Source: Arcobacter sp. F2176
GTDB lineage: Bacteria > Campylobacterota > Campylobacteria > Campylobacterales > Arcobacteraceae
Length of the DNA: 64,000 nt
Reading direction: 5' to 3'
Assembly: GCF_004116465.1 (NCBI RefSeq)
Contig: NZ_PDJV01000006.1
Coordinates: 1-64,000, forward strand
Positions 1 through 8,490 of this stretch are shown here, piece after piece. The translations under genes were made by a program, and so were the position numbers. A model generated the notes under the pieces. That model saw only the letters and a program-made list of their open reading frames with translations, made no database searches and had not been told where the DNA came from. Within the stretch, counting starts at the first letter, position 1. The number at the start of each line of letters is the position of its first letter.

Positions 1-112
1 AGCGAAAGCTATTGCTGCTGATATGAAAAATCAAGCTGTAAAAGATGCCGTAGCAAACGGTCAGATTCCTGAGATTGTAGCGCTTATTGCGTATTTGAAT
101 TCTTTAAAATAA
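1..112 (+). CDS. ccoO: cbb3-type cytochrome c oxidase subunit II, C-terminal end (partial)
   Basis: Only the last 36 codons are in the window, read in the frame that starts at base 2 and ending in TAA at 110-112. The tail ends in an IPEIVALIAYLNSLK-like helix, which is the usual end of the mono-heme CcoO subunit, where the cytochrome c domain closes with an 'iaYlnsL' helix. It lies 9 bases before ccoQ and is followed by ccoP, so the order is ccoO-Q-P. CcoO passes electrons from CcoP to the CcoN catalytic subunit in the inner membrane. The assignment rests on the C-terminal motif plus the neighbours, because the heme motif lies outside the window. Confidence 0.85.
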   Translation, partial: AKAIAADMKNQAVKDAVANGQIPEIVALIAYLNSLK

Positions 113-121
113 GAGGTTATT

Positions 122-346
122 ATGAGTCATGAAGAACTAGTTGATTTACAAGGGTATTTGAAATTTTTTCTTTTACTTGTAGTATTTATTATATTTTACT
201 CTTACGCTTATTCTATATATAAAAGGGATAAAAAAGGTAAGAGAGATTTTGAAAAATATTCAAACTTAGTACACGATGATTCGATTGACTCTGAACCTCT
301 TGAAGATAGAAACAACAATTTAGACGAAAAAGAGAAGGAGAAATAG
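122..346 (+). CDS. ccoQ: cbb3-type oxidase small subunit CcoQ (FixQ-like)
   Basis: A 74-residue protein with a single transmembrane helix at about residues 13-32, followed by a charged cytoplasmic tail rich in Lys, Asp and Glu. The helix ends in a SYAYSIYKRDKKGKRDFE-like segment typical of CcoQ/FixQ ('Y.iY...k.g..d.E.y'). CcoQ stabilises the cbb3 oxidase. The gene sits between ccoO and ccoP, with one base before the ccoP start, and is preceded by a Shine-Dalgarno-like AGAGG. Family and position agree well. Confidence 0.9.
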   Translation: MSHEELVDLQGYLKFFLLLVVFIIFYSYAYSIYKRDKKGKRDFEKYSNLVHDDSIDSEPLEDRNNNLDEKEKEK

Positions 347-347
347 T

Positions 348-1238
348 ATGAAATCTATGGTAATAGGTGGAATTATTCTTATCGTCGCTTTATTAGCAGG
401 AACTTACTTCGTTGCAGGTGATGCTTTTAATAGTGATGATTATATCAACAGTTTAACAATGCTTGGAGCAGTTGCAATTATTACAATTACAGTATTTGTT
501 GCTCTTAAGTATATTAATCAAATGAAAAATGATACTGCTGGTGGTGATTTAGCAGAAGAAAAATGGGATGGTATTGGTGAGTATAAAAATCCAATTCCTA
601 CAGGTTGGGGTTTAGCATTTATAGGAACAATTGTTTGGTTATTTTGGTACATGACAATTGGTTATCCAACAAATGGATTCTCACAAATTGGTCAATGGAA
701 TGAAGAAACTATTGAATTTAATAAAAAGTTTGAGTCAAAATGGGAAAACCCATCTAAAGATACTTTAACTGCAATGGGTGAATCTGTATTCTTAGTACAA
801 TGTTCTCCTTGTCATGGTGTTGATGCAGAAGGTATTAATGGAAAAGCTCAAAACTTAACAAAAAGAATGTCACAATCTTCAGTTGAGTATGTGATTAAAA
901 ATGGTGCAAATAACCTTAAAACAGTATACCCAGGTGGTATGCCTCCTATGATGTTAACAGATGAAAAAGATATTAAAGATGTATCTTCATATGTTGCAGG
1001 TGGGTTTAAGGGTGAACAACCAGCTTCATTTGGTGTGTGTGCAGGTTGTCATGGTGCAGATGGAAAAGGTATGGCATATGTTGCTCCTAATATCAGAAAC
1101 TATACAGCAGATTTAATTTCAGCAGTATTAGAAAATGGTAAAAAAGGTGAAATTGGTCAAATGCCAGCATTCAAAGGTAGATTAAATGCTACTCAAGAAA
1201 AAGCAGTTGCTGCTTATATTCAAAGTTTAGGAGAGTAA
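348..1238 (+). CDS. ccoP: cbb3-type cytochrome c oxidase di-heme subunit III (CcoP/FixP)
   Basis: A 296-residue membrane-anchored di-heme cytochrome c. Two transmembrane segments are visible (about residues 4-24 and 38-56), then a third around 88-102 with the FixP-type W-rich 'GWGLAFIGTIVWLFWY' sequence. Two heme c motifs follow: CSPCH at residues 152-156 and CAGCH at 231-235. Methionine-containing 'GGMPPM' and 'GQMPAF' segments supply the likely sixth ligands. CcoP receives electrons from periplasmic cytochromes or the bc1 complex (petABC is at 43578-46372) and hands them to CcoO. It is co-transcribed with ccoO and ccoQ. The DUF4006 gene starts two bases after its stop. Confidence 0.96.
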   Translation: MKSMVIGGIILIVALLAGTYFVAGDAFNSDDYINSLTMLGAVAIITITVFVALKYINQMKNDTAGGDLAEEKWDGIGEYKNPIPTGWGLAFIGTIVWLFWYMTIGYPTNGFSQIGQWNEETIEFNKKFESKWENPSKDTLTAMGESVFLVQCSPCHGVDAEGINGKAQNLTKRMSQSSVEYVIKNGANNLKTVYPGGMPPMMLTDEKDIKDVSSYVAGGFKGEQPASFGVCAGCHGADGKGMAYVAPNIRNYTADLISAVLENGKKGEIGQMPAFKGRLNATQEKAVAAYIQSLGE

Positions 1239-1239
1239 T

Positions 1240-1482
1240 ATGGCTGGAAATTCTCAAATGAACGAAAATGAGAGAGGTATCTTTGCTCTTAGTGGAATTA
1301 CTGGTATGTTGATTGCTACAGTTTTATTACTGTCAATTCTTGCTTTTTTAACTATAAATGCAATAGGTGTTCAACAGAATGAAGCGCAAAACTTCTATAA
1401 AATCAACCAAGACTTAAATGGTCTTAAAGCTAATAGTCCTGATAATTCTAGTCAGTACGAGCTTGTTGGTAAAGTGAAGTAA
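1240..1482 (+). CDS. DUF4006 family small membrane protein of the cbb3 cluster
   Basis: An 80-residue protein with a conserved-looking N-terminus (ERGIFALSGITGML) and one transmembrane helix at about residues 17-40. The rest is a short hydrophilic tail. I recognise this as the DUF4006 family, which as far as I know is found mainly in Campylobacterota directly behind ccoP. Its function is not established. The position suggests a role in assembly or stability of the cbb3 oxidase, which is inference from context only. It starts 2 bases after ccoP, so translational coupling is likely. Confidence 0.8.
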   Translation: MAGNSQMNENERGIFALSGITGMLIATVLLLSILAFLTINAIGVQQNEAQNFYKINQDLNGLKANSPDNSSQYELVGKVK

Positions 1483-1492
1483 GGAGTAAACA

Positions 1493-1585
1493 ATGGATAA
1501 AATTATCGGACTATTATTATTAGGTTCAGCTTTACTTACTGCCTATTTATCATTCTTTGATTCTTCAAGAATTTTTGTAGGATAA
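1493..1585 (+). CDS. 30-residue single-helix membrane peptide in the cbb3 operon
   Basis: A very short reading frame that encodes MDKIIGLLLLGSALLTAYLSF and then nine polar residues (DSSRIFVG end). It has an AGGAG ribosome binding site 6-7 bases before its ATG. It begins 10 bases after the DUF4006 stop, and its TAA is immediately followed by the ATG of the next gene at 1586. The tight packing and good ribosome site argue for a real gene. The product is one hydrophobic helix of about 18 residues. I do not recognise a family. Small single-helix subunits such as CcoQ, CcoM or CydX are known to stabilise terminal oxidases, so an accessory subunit is a reasonable guess. Confidence 0.6.
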   Translation: MDKIIGLLLLGSALLTAYLSFFDSSRIFVG

Positions 1586-2224
1586 ATGAAAGCTTTCAAT
1601 ATCTTAAAAATAGCAGTGTTATCACTGCTATTTTTTTTAATCCCACTAAATGCAAGCATAAACAAGTATGTATTATCAGATGATGTTGTAATTGATCCAA
1701 GAACAGCACAAAAAATACTTGAAATTGGATCTGAAGTAAAAGATAAAACAAATGTAAATTTATATGTATATGTAAAAACTGATTTAGGAATAGATAAAAA
1801 TATACCTATAAAAGAAAAAATGCAATTAATTAAAAAAGAAGAGGCTGAATTAACTTCAACTCTAAGTGAACCTTATGCAGTATTAACAATAGCAGTGGAA
1901 CAAATGCATGTTAATCTACTTATGTCTGAAAAACTCAAAAGTATAATTAATAAAAATGATATTTTAGATGGTTATGTTGTGCCATTACTTGCTTCAAAAG
2001 ATAAAAATACACTTTTTACAAAAATTAGTGCTGCTGTACTAAATGGATATTCTGAAATGGCTGATGATGTTGCTCATGCCAATGGAATTGAAAAACTTGA
2101 ATCCGGAATTCCAAGTTCAGGTAAAACAGCTGGAACTATTTGGAAAGTATTTATGTATACTTTAGTTATACTTGGTGTGTTTTTATATACTTTTGCAGTA
2201 TTGAAATCAAAAAAGAAAAAATAG
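1586..2224 (+). CDS. TPM-domain-like periplasmic protein with C-terminal membrane anchor
   Basis: A 212-residue protein with an N-terminal signal or membrane segment (about residues 7-24) and a C-terminal transmembrane helix (about 186-206) followed by a Lys-rich cytoplasmic end. The middle part has the pattern of a TPM fold: 'vlsDDVViDprtaqkIleigsEvkdkTnvNLYVYVktdlG', then a strand 'AVLTIAVEQMHVNLLMS' and a helix-rich end. Homologues occupy the same place behind ccoP in Campylobacter (Cj1485c-like, from memory). TPM proteins act in repair or assembly of membrane complexes in other systems. A role in oxidase maturation is inferred from location. The start directly abuts the previous stop. Confidence 0.55.
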   Translation: MKAFNILKIAVLSLLFFLIPLNASINKYVLSDDVVIDPRTAQKILEIGSEVKDKTNVNLYVYVKTDLGIDKNIPIKEKMQLIKKEEAELTSTLSEPYAVLTIAVEQMHVNLLMSEKLKSIINKNDILDGYVVPLLASKDKNTLFTKISAAVLNGYSEMADDVAHANGIEKLESGIPSSGKTAGTIWKVFMYTLVILGVFLYTFAVLKSKKKK

Positions 2225-2231
2225 GTAATAA

Positions 2232-2792
2232 ATGAAAAAAAGAAATTATTGGCCGTTATTTTTTATAGCTATATTTACATTTACATTTTCAATGGTTATT
2301 TGGACCGTTATGTCAGCTATAAAAACACCAGTACACGAGGATAAATCATTTTTAAGTTCATATCACATTATGGATGTGGAGTTTAATGAAATAGTTGATT
2401 ATAATGAAAAATTTTCTAAAAAATATAATCTTAAAATGAAAATCAATGATAAAGAGTTTGATGGCATTGTATTAAATGATGTCTTTTTATCTCAAAGAGT
2501 GATTGACCAAAAATCAATGCATAAAGATATCTTTAAAATGGGTATAAACAATATCTCTTTTGATTTAACAACTAAAGATGGAGTAAAAGTTCCAAATTTT
2601 AAAATTAGTTTTAAAGTTACTAGAACTACAAATAGTTATTCTGATATTGATATAAACAATGATGAAACTAAGAATGATAAATTTACTTTTAATCTAGAAA
2701 AAGCAGGTAATTGGAATATAACTGGAATACTTGAGACAAATGATGGAGAAAAAGGTTTCTTTTATATAAAATCAAATGCTACAAACAAGTAA
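2232..2792 (+). CDS. FixH-like membrane protein
   Basis: A 186-residue protein with one N-terminal transmembrane helix (about residues 7-29, with NYWP just before it) and a periplasmic beta-rich domain. The features 'ARNYWPlffiaiftftfsmvIWTv' and 'Sshhimdvefneivdynekfskky' match the FixH/CcoH family that assists cbb3 oxidase assembly. FixH is usually linked to copper or heme insertion in the cco operon. It begins 7 bases after the TPM-like gene, and its last 17 bases overlap the start of addB. A GGTAAT element precedes the ATG. Confidence 0.65.
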   Translation: MKKRNYWPLFFIAIFTFTFSMVIWTVMSAIKTPVHEDKSFLSSYHIMDVEFNEIVDYNEKFSKKYNLKMKINDKEFDGIVLNDVFLSQRVIDQKSMHKDIFKMGINNISFDLTTKDGVKVPNFKISFKVTRTTNSYSDIDINNDETKNDKFTFNLEKAGNWNITGILETNDGEKGFFYIKSNATNK

Positions 2793-5136
2793 AACACTTA
2801 TAGTATACCCAACTTCTAGAGCTATAAGAGAATCTATAAAAAGAAGAAGCAGTGAAAATTTATTGCTTCCTTCTTATTTAACAATCGATGAATTCTTAAA
2901 AAAATCCATATCCATAAAAAATAATAAATATATTGATGAAGAGCAAAGGTTTTTATATTTAAAAGATGCTTCTGATATAAAAAATCTTAATAAACTTGGT
3001 ATTTCAAACAACTTTACTTCCTTTTTAAAACAATCAGATTATTTATTTAGATTTTTTGGCGAATTAGCTGCTGAAAAAGTATCAATTGACAGTATTGATG
3101 AAGTTGATACCTATGAATACTATAAAGAACATATAACAATATTAAAACAAATATATAATAACTATATAAAAATACTTGATGATAATAATGTTGTCGATAA
3201 AATAAATCTACCAAATAATTATGAAATTAATCAAAACTTTTTAAATAGATATGAAAGTATAGAAATATATTTTGAAGGATATTTTACTAATTTTGAATTG
3301 GAAATTATATTTGAAATATCAAAACATACTAAAATAATAGTTAATCTATTTTCAAATAAATACAATCAAAAATCAATACAAAGTTTTATTAATTTTGGTT
3401 TTGAATTAGAAGAAGGTTATGAATATAAAATCGACTTATCAAACAAAAAAATAATAGAAAAACATAAAGAAATATCAAACTTGAAAAATACAAAAGCAGT
3501 TGCATTTACAAGTAGAATAAATCAAATAGCTTTTATAAAAGAGTCAATAACAGATGCTATAAATGATGGAATAAGACCTGAAAATATAGCATTAATAGTT
3601 CCTGATGAAAAGTTTGTAGAACTATTGGAACAATTTGATGATGAACAATATTTTAATTATGCTATGGGTAAAAGCATAATTAATAGTAAGATTTATAAAG
3701 TGATAAATTCCATATACTCTTATTTAAACGAAAATGAGAGAAAAACAAAAGAATCAATAGAGTTTTATAAAATCAATTTTGAAATGATTGATAGTATTAA
3801 AAAAATATGGAATAAAAAACTAGATAAGATAAATTTTGATATTCTGATTGAGTATTTAAAATCAATAGAACACAATAAAGAGTTAATAGAAAAATTTGAT
3901 GAATTAACTTATAAATTAAATCATCTATTTTTTAATAGTTTTCAAAATATACTTTTCAAAGAAGCTGTAAAAATACTTATTCAAAAGATACAAAAAATAA
4001 CTCTTGATGATATTAATTCTGGTCTTATTACAGTAATGGGTTTACTTGAAACTAGAGCTGTTGAGTTTGAAGCAATTATAATCTGTGATTTCAATGAAAA
4101 CTATATACCAAAATCAAGTATTAAAGATAAATTTTTATCATCAATTATTAAAAAAAGAGTAAAGCTTCCTACTCAAAAAGATAGGGAGAATTTACAAAAA
4201 TACTACTATTATAGATTGATGAATAAAGCTAAAAATCTCTATATCTCATATATTCAAAATGAGACAATGCAAATAAGTAGATTCGCAGATGAATTGTTTA
4301 AAGACAAAATCAACTCAGCTACAAAAGATAAACAATATAAACAAATACTTTATAAGAACAGATCAATAAATCATTTTAGTGAAAATATTGAACATGAGAT
4401 TGATTTATCAAAGCAAGAATGGTCAGCTACTTCACTTAAAAAGTATTTAGAATGTAAAAGAAAGTATTACTTAGAGTATATATGTAAAATAAAAGAGCAT
4501 AACATAAGCTTAAAGCCAAAAGGTTTTGAATTGGGAAGTATGGTTCACAAAACACTAGAAAGTGCATATAAGAGCTTTGAGATACAAAATATTAATTATG
4601 AGCTAATAAAATCAATATTTGAAAAACAGATAAATGAAAATCCCTTTTTACTTTTGGATAAAGAAATATTTTTAAAAAAATTAAATACTTTTGTAGAGTT
4701 TGAAAACAAAAGATTTGAAGATAAAAGTTTGAGTGTATTAGAAATAGAAAAAGACTTTAAATTTGATTACAATGGAATAATTTTAAAAGGAAGTATTGAT
4801 AGAATTGATAAAAAAGATGATAAGTATTTATTGATTGATTATAAGACCTCTTCAAGTCTAAAAATTGATAGTCTTAAAACTTATGAAAATAGCGTTGACT
4901 TTCAATTGGAATTTTATTATTTAGCATGTATAGAACTCTTTGGATATGAGAATATAAAAGCATTTTATTATGATTTAAATAGTTCAAAACTACTTGAAGA
5001 AGTTATGTTAATAGAAAAGTTAGAATTACTAAAAGAGATATTTTTAGAGTTAAAAACAAAAAAAGTAAATTTTGAAAAATGCGACAAAACATCTACTTGT
5101 CAGTATTGTGAGTTTAAAACTATTTGTGATAGGTAA
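2776..5136 (+). CDS. addB: AddB-like helicase/nuclease subunit (PD-(D/E)XK family, Fe-S)
   Basis: A 786-residue protein. The N-terminal three quarters looks like an inactive UvrD-type helicase fold, with no clear Walker A motif. The C-terminal quarter is a RecB-type nuclease: 'GSMVHKTLE' followed by 'GSIDRIDKK...LLIDYKTSSS' (Asp and DYK catalytic residues) and a later Gln-x-x-x-Tyr. A Cys in 'LKKYLECKRKYYLEY' together with the C-terminal CX2CX5C (CQYCEFKTIC) forms the AddB 4Fe-4S staple. With AddA (49039-51774) it would process double-strand ends for RecA. It overlaps the fixH-like gene by 17 bases. In C. jejuni the two add genes are adjacent, but here they lie about 44 kb apart. Confidence 0.88.
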   Translation: MLQTSKTLIVYPTSRAIRESIKRRSSENLLLPSYLTIDEFLKKSISIKNNKYIDEEQRFLYLKDASDIKNLNKLGISNNFTSFLKQSDYLFRFFGELAAEKVSIDSIDEVDTYEYYKEHITILKQIYNNYIKILDDNNVVDKINLPNNYEINQNFLNRYESIEIYFEGYFTNFELEIIFEISKHTKIIVNLFSNKYNQKSIQSFINFGFELEEGYEYKIDLSNKKIIEKHKEISNLKNTKAVAFTSRINQIAFIKESITDAINDGIRPENIALIVPDEKFVELLEQFDDEQYFNYAMGKSIINSKIYKVINSIYSYLNENERKTKESIEFYKINFEMIDSIKKIWNKKLDKINFDILIEYLKSIEHNKELIEKFDELTYKLNHLFFNSFQNILFKEAVKILIQKIQKITLDDINSGLITVMGLLETRAVEFEAIIICDFNENYIPKSSIKDKFLSSIIKKRVKLPTQKDRENLQKYYYYRLMNKAKNLYISYIQNETMQISRFADELFKDKINSATKDKQYKQILYKNRSINHFSENIEHEIDLSKQEWSATSLKKYLECKRKYYLEYICKIKEHNISLKPKGFELGSMVHKTLESAYKSFEIQNINYELIKSIFEKQINENPFLLLDKEIFLKKLNTFVEFENKRFEDKSLSVLEIEKDFKFDYNGIILKGSIDRIDKKDDKYLLIDYKTSSSLKIDSLKTYENSVDFQLEFYYLACIELFGYENIKAFYYDLNSSKLLEEVMLIEKLELLKEIFLELKTKKVNFEKCDKTSTCQYCEFKTICDR

Positions 5137-5162
5137 AAGTACAAGATAACTCTTGCACTTTT
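5135..5162. terminator. Convergent terminator-like hairpin between addB and prfB
   Basis: AAAGTACAAG at 5136-5145 pairs with CTTGCACTTT at 5152-5161, with one G-T pair and a 6-base loop. It lies between the stops of addB (+) and prfB (-). The T tract is short, so efficiency is uncertain. Confidence 0.55.
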
Positions 5163-5165
5163 GGC

Positions 5166-6260
5166 TTATCTAGCCGTTGCTATTAAAACATCTTCAATCA
5201 TTTTTGTAATATCTCCATCCAAAATTGCTTCAACATTTGAATATCCAATGTTGCTTCTTGTATCTTTTATTTGTTGATATGGTTGCATTACATAAGATCT
5301 AATTTGATGTCCCCAACCAATCTCGCTTTTTTCAACACCATCTTTTACAGCTTGTTGTTTCTCTAACTCATATTCATAAAGTCTAGATTTTAGCATCTTC
5401 ATGGCACTTGCTTTATTTTTATGTTGAGATCTATCATTTTGACACTGTACAACAATATTTGTGGCAATATGAGTGATTCTAATAGCACTTTCTGTTTTAT
5501 TAACATGTTGTCCACCAGCACCACTTGATCTATATGTATCTATTCTAATATCTTTATCTTCCACAACAATATCAATGTTGTCATCAATTTCAGGACTTAC
5601 CATAACTGATGCAAATGAAGTATGTCTTTTAGCATTTGAATCAAAAGGAGAGATTCTTACAAGTCTATGAATACCATTTTCAGCTTTTAAATATCCATAG
5701 GCATTTTCACCTTTTATGATAAAAGAAACATCTTTAAGGCCTGCTTCTTCACCATCTTGATAATCAAGAACTTCTATTTTGAAATCCATTCGTTCAGCCC
5801 ATCTTAGATACATTCTATAAAGCATACTCGCCCAATCTTGAGACTCAGTTCCTCCAGCTCCTGGATGAATAGAAATAATAGCATTAGATGAATCATCAGG
5901 ATTACTTAGCATTACAGATATCTCAGTAGATCTTATAAGATTATCTAACTCTTCAGCTTCCCCATAAAGTAATTCAAAAGTATCTTCATCTTTTTCTTCA
6001 AGTGCCATCGCATAAAGTTCATTTGTACCACTTAAAGACTCATTAGCTTTGTTAAATTTAGATAATTTACTCAATATTCTATTTTTTTCAATACCTATTT
6101 TTGTAGCAGTTTCCACATCATTCCAAAAGTCTTGTGAAGACTCTAACTCTTCTATCTCTTTTAGTCTTGATTTTAATACATCAGGTTTGAGTATATCTTT
6201 TATATTTTGAAGTTTTTTATTTAATAATTTGATTAATTCAGAGTATTCGTATGCATCCAT
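5166..6260 (-). CDS. prfB: Peptide chain release factor 2
   Basis: A 364-residue class I release factor. It contains the GGQ peptidyl hydrolase motif in '[17 protein letters not shown]' and the tripeptide 'SPF' in '[21 protein letters not shown]', which marks RF2 (UGA/UAA) rather than RF1. It acts on the ribosomal A site. The reading frame is uninterrupted from ATG to stop, so there is no programmed +1 frameshift site near codon 25. The gene points towards addB and is preceded by AAGGAAAAACT (AGGA) before the ATG. Length is standard. Confidence 0.97.
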   Translation of the reverse strand: MDAYEYSELIKLLNKKLQNIKDILKPDVLKSRLKEIEELESSQDFWNDVETATKIGIEKNRILSKLSKFNKANESLSGTNELYAMALEEKDEDTFELLYGEAEELDNLIRSTEISVMLSNPDDSSNAIISIHPGAGGTESQDWASMLYRMYLRWAERMDFKIEVLDYQDGEEAGLKDVSFIIKGENAYGYLKAENGIHRLVRISPFDSNAKRHTSFASVMVSPEIDDNIDIVVEDKDIRIDTYRSSGAGGQHVNKTESAIRITHIATNIVVQCQNDRSQHKNKASAMKMLKSRLYEYELEKQQAVKDGVEKSEIGWGHQIRSYVMQPYQQIKDTRSNIGYSNVEAILDGDITKMIEDVLIATAR

Positions 6261-6335
6261 TTAGTTTTTCCTTTAAAATGGAATTATACTAAAAATAAGT
6301 ATAAGAAGCGTTTAGACTAAACTAAGAGTAAACTC

Positions 6336-6965
6336 TTAGTTAGATTTTGGTTTTTTTTCGTCTTTTTGGTTAATAGCTTGAAGATATACATATACATTAT
6401 TTATATCATTTGTATCCATAATAGATGCATATTGAGCCATTTGAAAAGCTGTTCCTCTATCATACCCACTTCCATTTACATAGTCTCTAATAGTAGCAGT
6501 AAAATCAAATAGATTTAATTTATTTATTGCTCTTGATCTTCCTGGAAGTTTTTCACCATTGATTCCATGACATGTTTCACATTTTTTGATATATAGATTT
6601 TTACCAGAAATAGACATTTTGATTCTTTTTTCTTCTTTTGAAGCTATTTGTGAGGCAACATCTTTTTGCTCTAGTCTTTGTATGATTTGATTTTCTAAAG
6701 CTTGCATATCAATATTTTGCATATTTACTTCATCTTTTTTTAATATATAAATATAATTATTTCCATCTATTTTTATATCATCAATTTTCCAGCCATCTTT
6801 TTTCATATCTTTTAGTGATTTATTTCCATTACATAGACCACCATCTAGATTTATAGACTCTATAGTAGAAAAATCAGTATGATTTTGTTTATAGCACATA
6901 GTAGTTTGTGCAAAACTTGAAGTTATAAGAAATGCTAATAGTGAAAATGGTTTTATAAGATTCAT
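6336..6965 (-). CDS. Periplasmic mono-heme c-type cytochrome with extra N-terminal domain
   Basis: A 209-residue protein with a signal peptide (about residues 1-19, ending near SSFAQ). An N-terminal domain of about 60 residues follows, starting 'MCYKQNHTDFSTIESINLDGG', with two Cys and no heme motif. A helical linker rich in Gln, Glu and Lys leads to a C-terminal class I cytochrome c domain with CETCH. The sequence ends in a PKSN tail. It is likely an electron carrier for respiration, but the partner is not visible. An 8-bp stem hairpin at 6321-6340 overlaps the stop codon and may be its terminator. The N-terminal domain is not one I can name, although similar Campylobacterota cytochromes carry it. 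Confidence 0.8.
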   Translation of the reverse strand: MNLIKPFSLLAFLITSSFAQTTMCYKQNHTDFSTIESINLDGGLCNGNKSLKDMKKDGWKIDDIKIDGNNYIYILKKDEVNMQNIDMQALENQIIQRLEQKDVASQIASKEEKRIKMSISGKNLYIKKCETCHGINGEKLPGRSRAINKLNLFDFTATIRDYVNGSGYDRGTAFQMAQYASIMDTNDINNVYVYLQAINQKDEKKPKSN

Positions 6966-7022
6966 TTTTGTCCTTTAAAATTATTGCAATATTTTAGCGT
7001 AATTTTATAAAAAGTGCATAAA

Positions 7023-7051
7023 AAAAGGCTGGAATATTATTCCAGCCTTTT
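7023..7051. terminator. Strong bidirectional terminator behind the porin gene
   Basis: A perfect 13-bp inverted repeat (AAAAGGCTGGAAT / ATTCCAGCCTTTT) with a 3-base loop. It is flanked by A and T runs, so it works on either strand. It lies 27 bases beyond the porin stop and ends the leftward porin transcript. Confidence 0.9.
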
Positions 7052-7078
7052 ATCACATAAAATAAATAAACTCTAAGA

Positions 7079-8293
7079 TTAGAATTTATATTGAACGTGA
7101 ATTCTTCCTCTAGTACTATCATTGTTTTCTGTAGAACCAGTGTCTTTTGTATATTGTCCATATCTTAAGTATGCACTTAAGTTTTTACTCATAGAGTAAT
7201 TAAATTGTGCATAATATTCTTCTTCTTCTACATCATTAGATGTAGCAGTAGAATAATCTACATTAGCATAGTTAGCAGAGATATTTAAAGAAGGTAATAC
7301 TTGGAAACCAAGTCTTACTTGCCAGTAATCAGCATCAGCTTTACCATTAGCATCTACAGACCAAGCAGAGATACTTGTAGTAGCATCAGTATCTAGAGCA
7401 ACTAAACCACCATCATTATCTGTAGTAGCATAAGCAACTTTTGCATCAAAGATACCAGCTTTTGCAGTTACAGTAAGTTGTAATAAATCATTATCATCAC
7501 TTGAACCATCTAAATCAAGAGATGTATATCTGATGTCTCCACCTAAAGTTACAGCATCAAGATCAAATGAAGCATTTGCACCAAGTGTATATGTATCAAA
7601 TACATTATCCATATCTAAGTACCATGCATCTAAAGCAACAGGACCAACTTTACCCATTACACCAACAGTATAAATATCTTTTGAACCAAATTTTTGTCCA
7701 ATAGCATCATTTACTGCATCAGAATTAGTACTTTTTTTACCAAAAGTTGATTGTGCATCTCCACTATCACCAAGATTTGTTTGGTTAAAGTAAGCACCAG
7801 CAATAGTAACAGGTCCAACAGTAGTTAATGCTAAGATACCTGTACCAGTTTGCTCATTTCCTGAAGCATCAACAGCTACAGTCCAAGGAGTAGTTAAACC
7901 TTGTTTACCAACGATAACTGTAGTATTTGCAATACCAGTATATGCGAAGTTAGCATTTGTTAATTCTACATCTAAGTTTGTGTCACCATTTGATTGAGTG
8001 TCAAGTTTTCCAAAGTTTGCAGAAGCATCTTGGCTACCAATTACAAATCTTGTATTTGCAGTAACATCATCATTAACTTTTGATTTTAGATTTAAACCAA
8101 TTTTATAGTGATTAACTGTATTTGAATGATTTGTACCAGTTTGTTTAACATCATCTTGATAATCATTATATCTATATACCATAGTTCCTGATACATCTAC
8201 ATTTTTGATAGCTTCTGTTAAAGGTTGTGCACTAGCAGTTGTTCCAGCTACAGCGATTGCAGCTATTAAACTCATTTTTACGAATTTTTTCAT
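7079..8293 (-). CDS. Outer-membrane porin (MOMP-like)
   Basis: A 404-residue protein with a typical signal peptide (MKKFVKMSLIAAIAVAGTTASA, cut about residue 22). Alternating beta-strand sequence rich in Asp, Asn, Thr and aromatic residues follows, ending in a terminal Phe (IHVQYKF), as expected for a Bam-assembled beta barrel. It resembles the Campylobacterota major outer-membrane porins: 'VDVSGTMVYRYNDY' near the start and 'SLNISANYANVDY' near the end. It would allow passive uptake of small hydrophilic solutes. The codon use is strongly biased and even, suggesting high expression. It is preceded by an AGGAG site and a leader of about 95 bases, and followed by a strong terminator, so it is monocistronic. 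Confidence 0.9.
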   Translation of the reverse strand: MKKFVKMSLIAAIAVAGTTASAQPLTEAIKNVDVSGTMVYRYNDYQDDVKQTGTNHSNTVNHYKIGLNLKSKVNDDVTANTRFVIGSQDASANFGKLDTQSNGDTNLDVELTNANFAYTGIANTTVIVGKQGLTTPWTVAVDASGNEQTGTGILALTTVGPVTIAGAYFNQTNLGDSGDAQSTFGKKSTNSDAVNDAIGQKFGSKDIYTVGVMGKVGPVALDAWYLDMDNVFDTYTLGANASFDLDAVTLGGDIRYTSLDLDGSSDDNDLLQLTVTAKAGIFDAKVAYATTDNDGGLVALDTDATTSISAWSVDANGKADADYWQVRLGFQVLPSLNISANYANVDYSTATSNDVEEEEYYAQFNYSMSKNLSAYLRYGQYTKDTGSTENNDSTRGRIHVQYKF

Positions 8294-8395
8294 TTGATCT
8301 CCTGAAAGGGTTATTTTTAAATCAGTTCCTCGGACGCGCGAACAATCTTCTTGTATAAATACTTGAAAGATACTTTCCGATTCACCGTTGCGAAA

Positions 8396-8403
8396 ATTTT
8401 ACA
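8396..8403 (-). promoter_or_regulatory. Likely -10 element of the porin promoter
   Basis: On the minus strand the sequence TGTAAAAT (extended -10, hexamer TAAAAT) lies about 100 bases before the porin ATG, behind T-rich sequence. Campylobacterota sigma-70 promoters depend on an extended -10 and periodic T tracts, which fits here. The implied leader of about 95 bases holds the GC-rich block at 8324-8343. No better candidate was seen nearer the start. Confidence 0.45.
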
Positions 8404-8490
8404 TGCTTTAAAATTAAAGTTTTCTTAATTTGAAGGTTTTTGAGTAATTTAATCTATTATTTTAAGTTTTATTTATAAAAAGGCCATATT

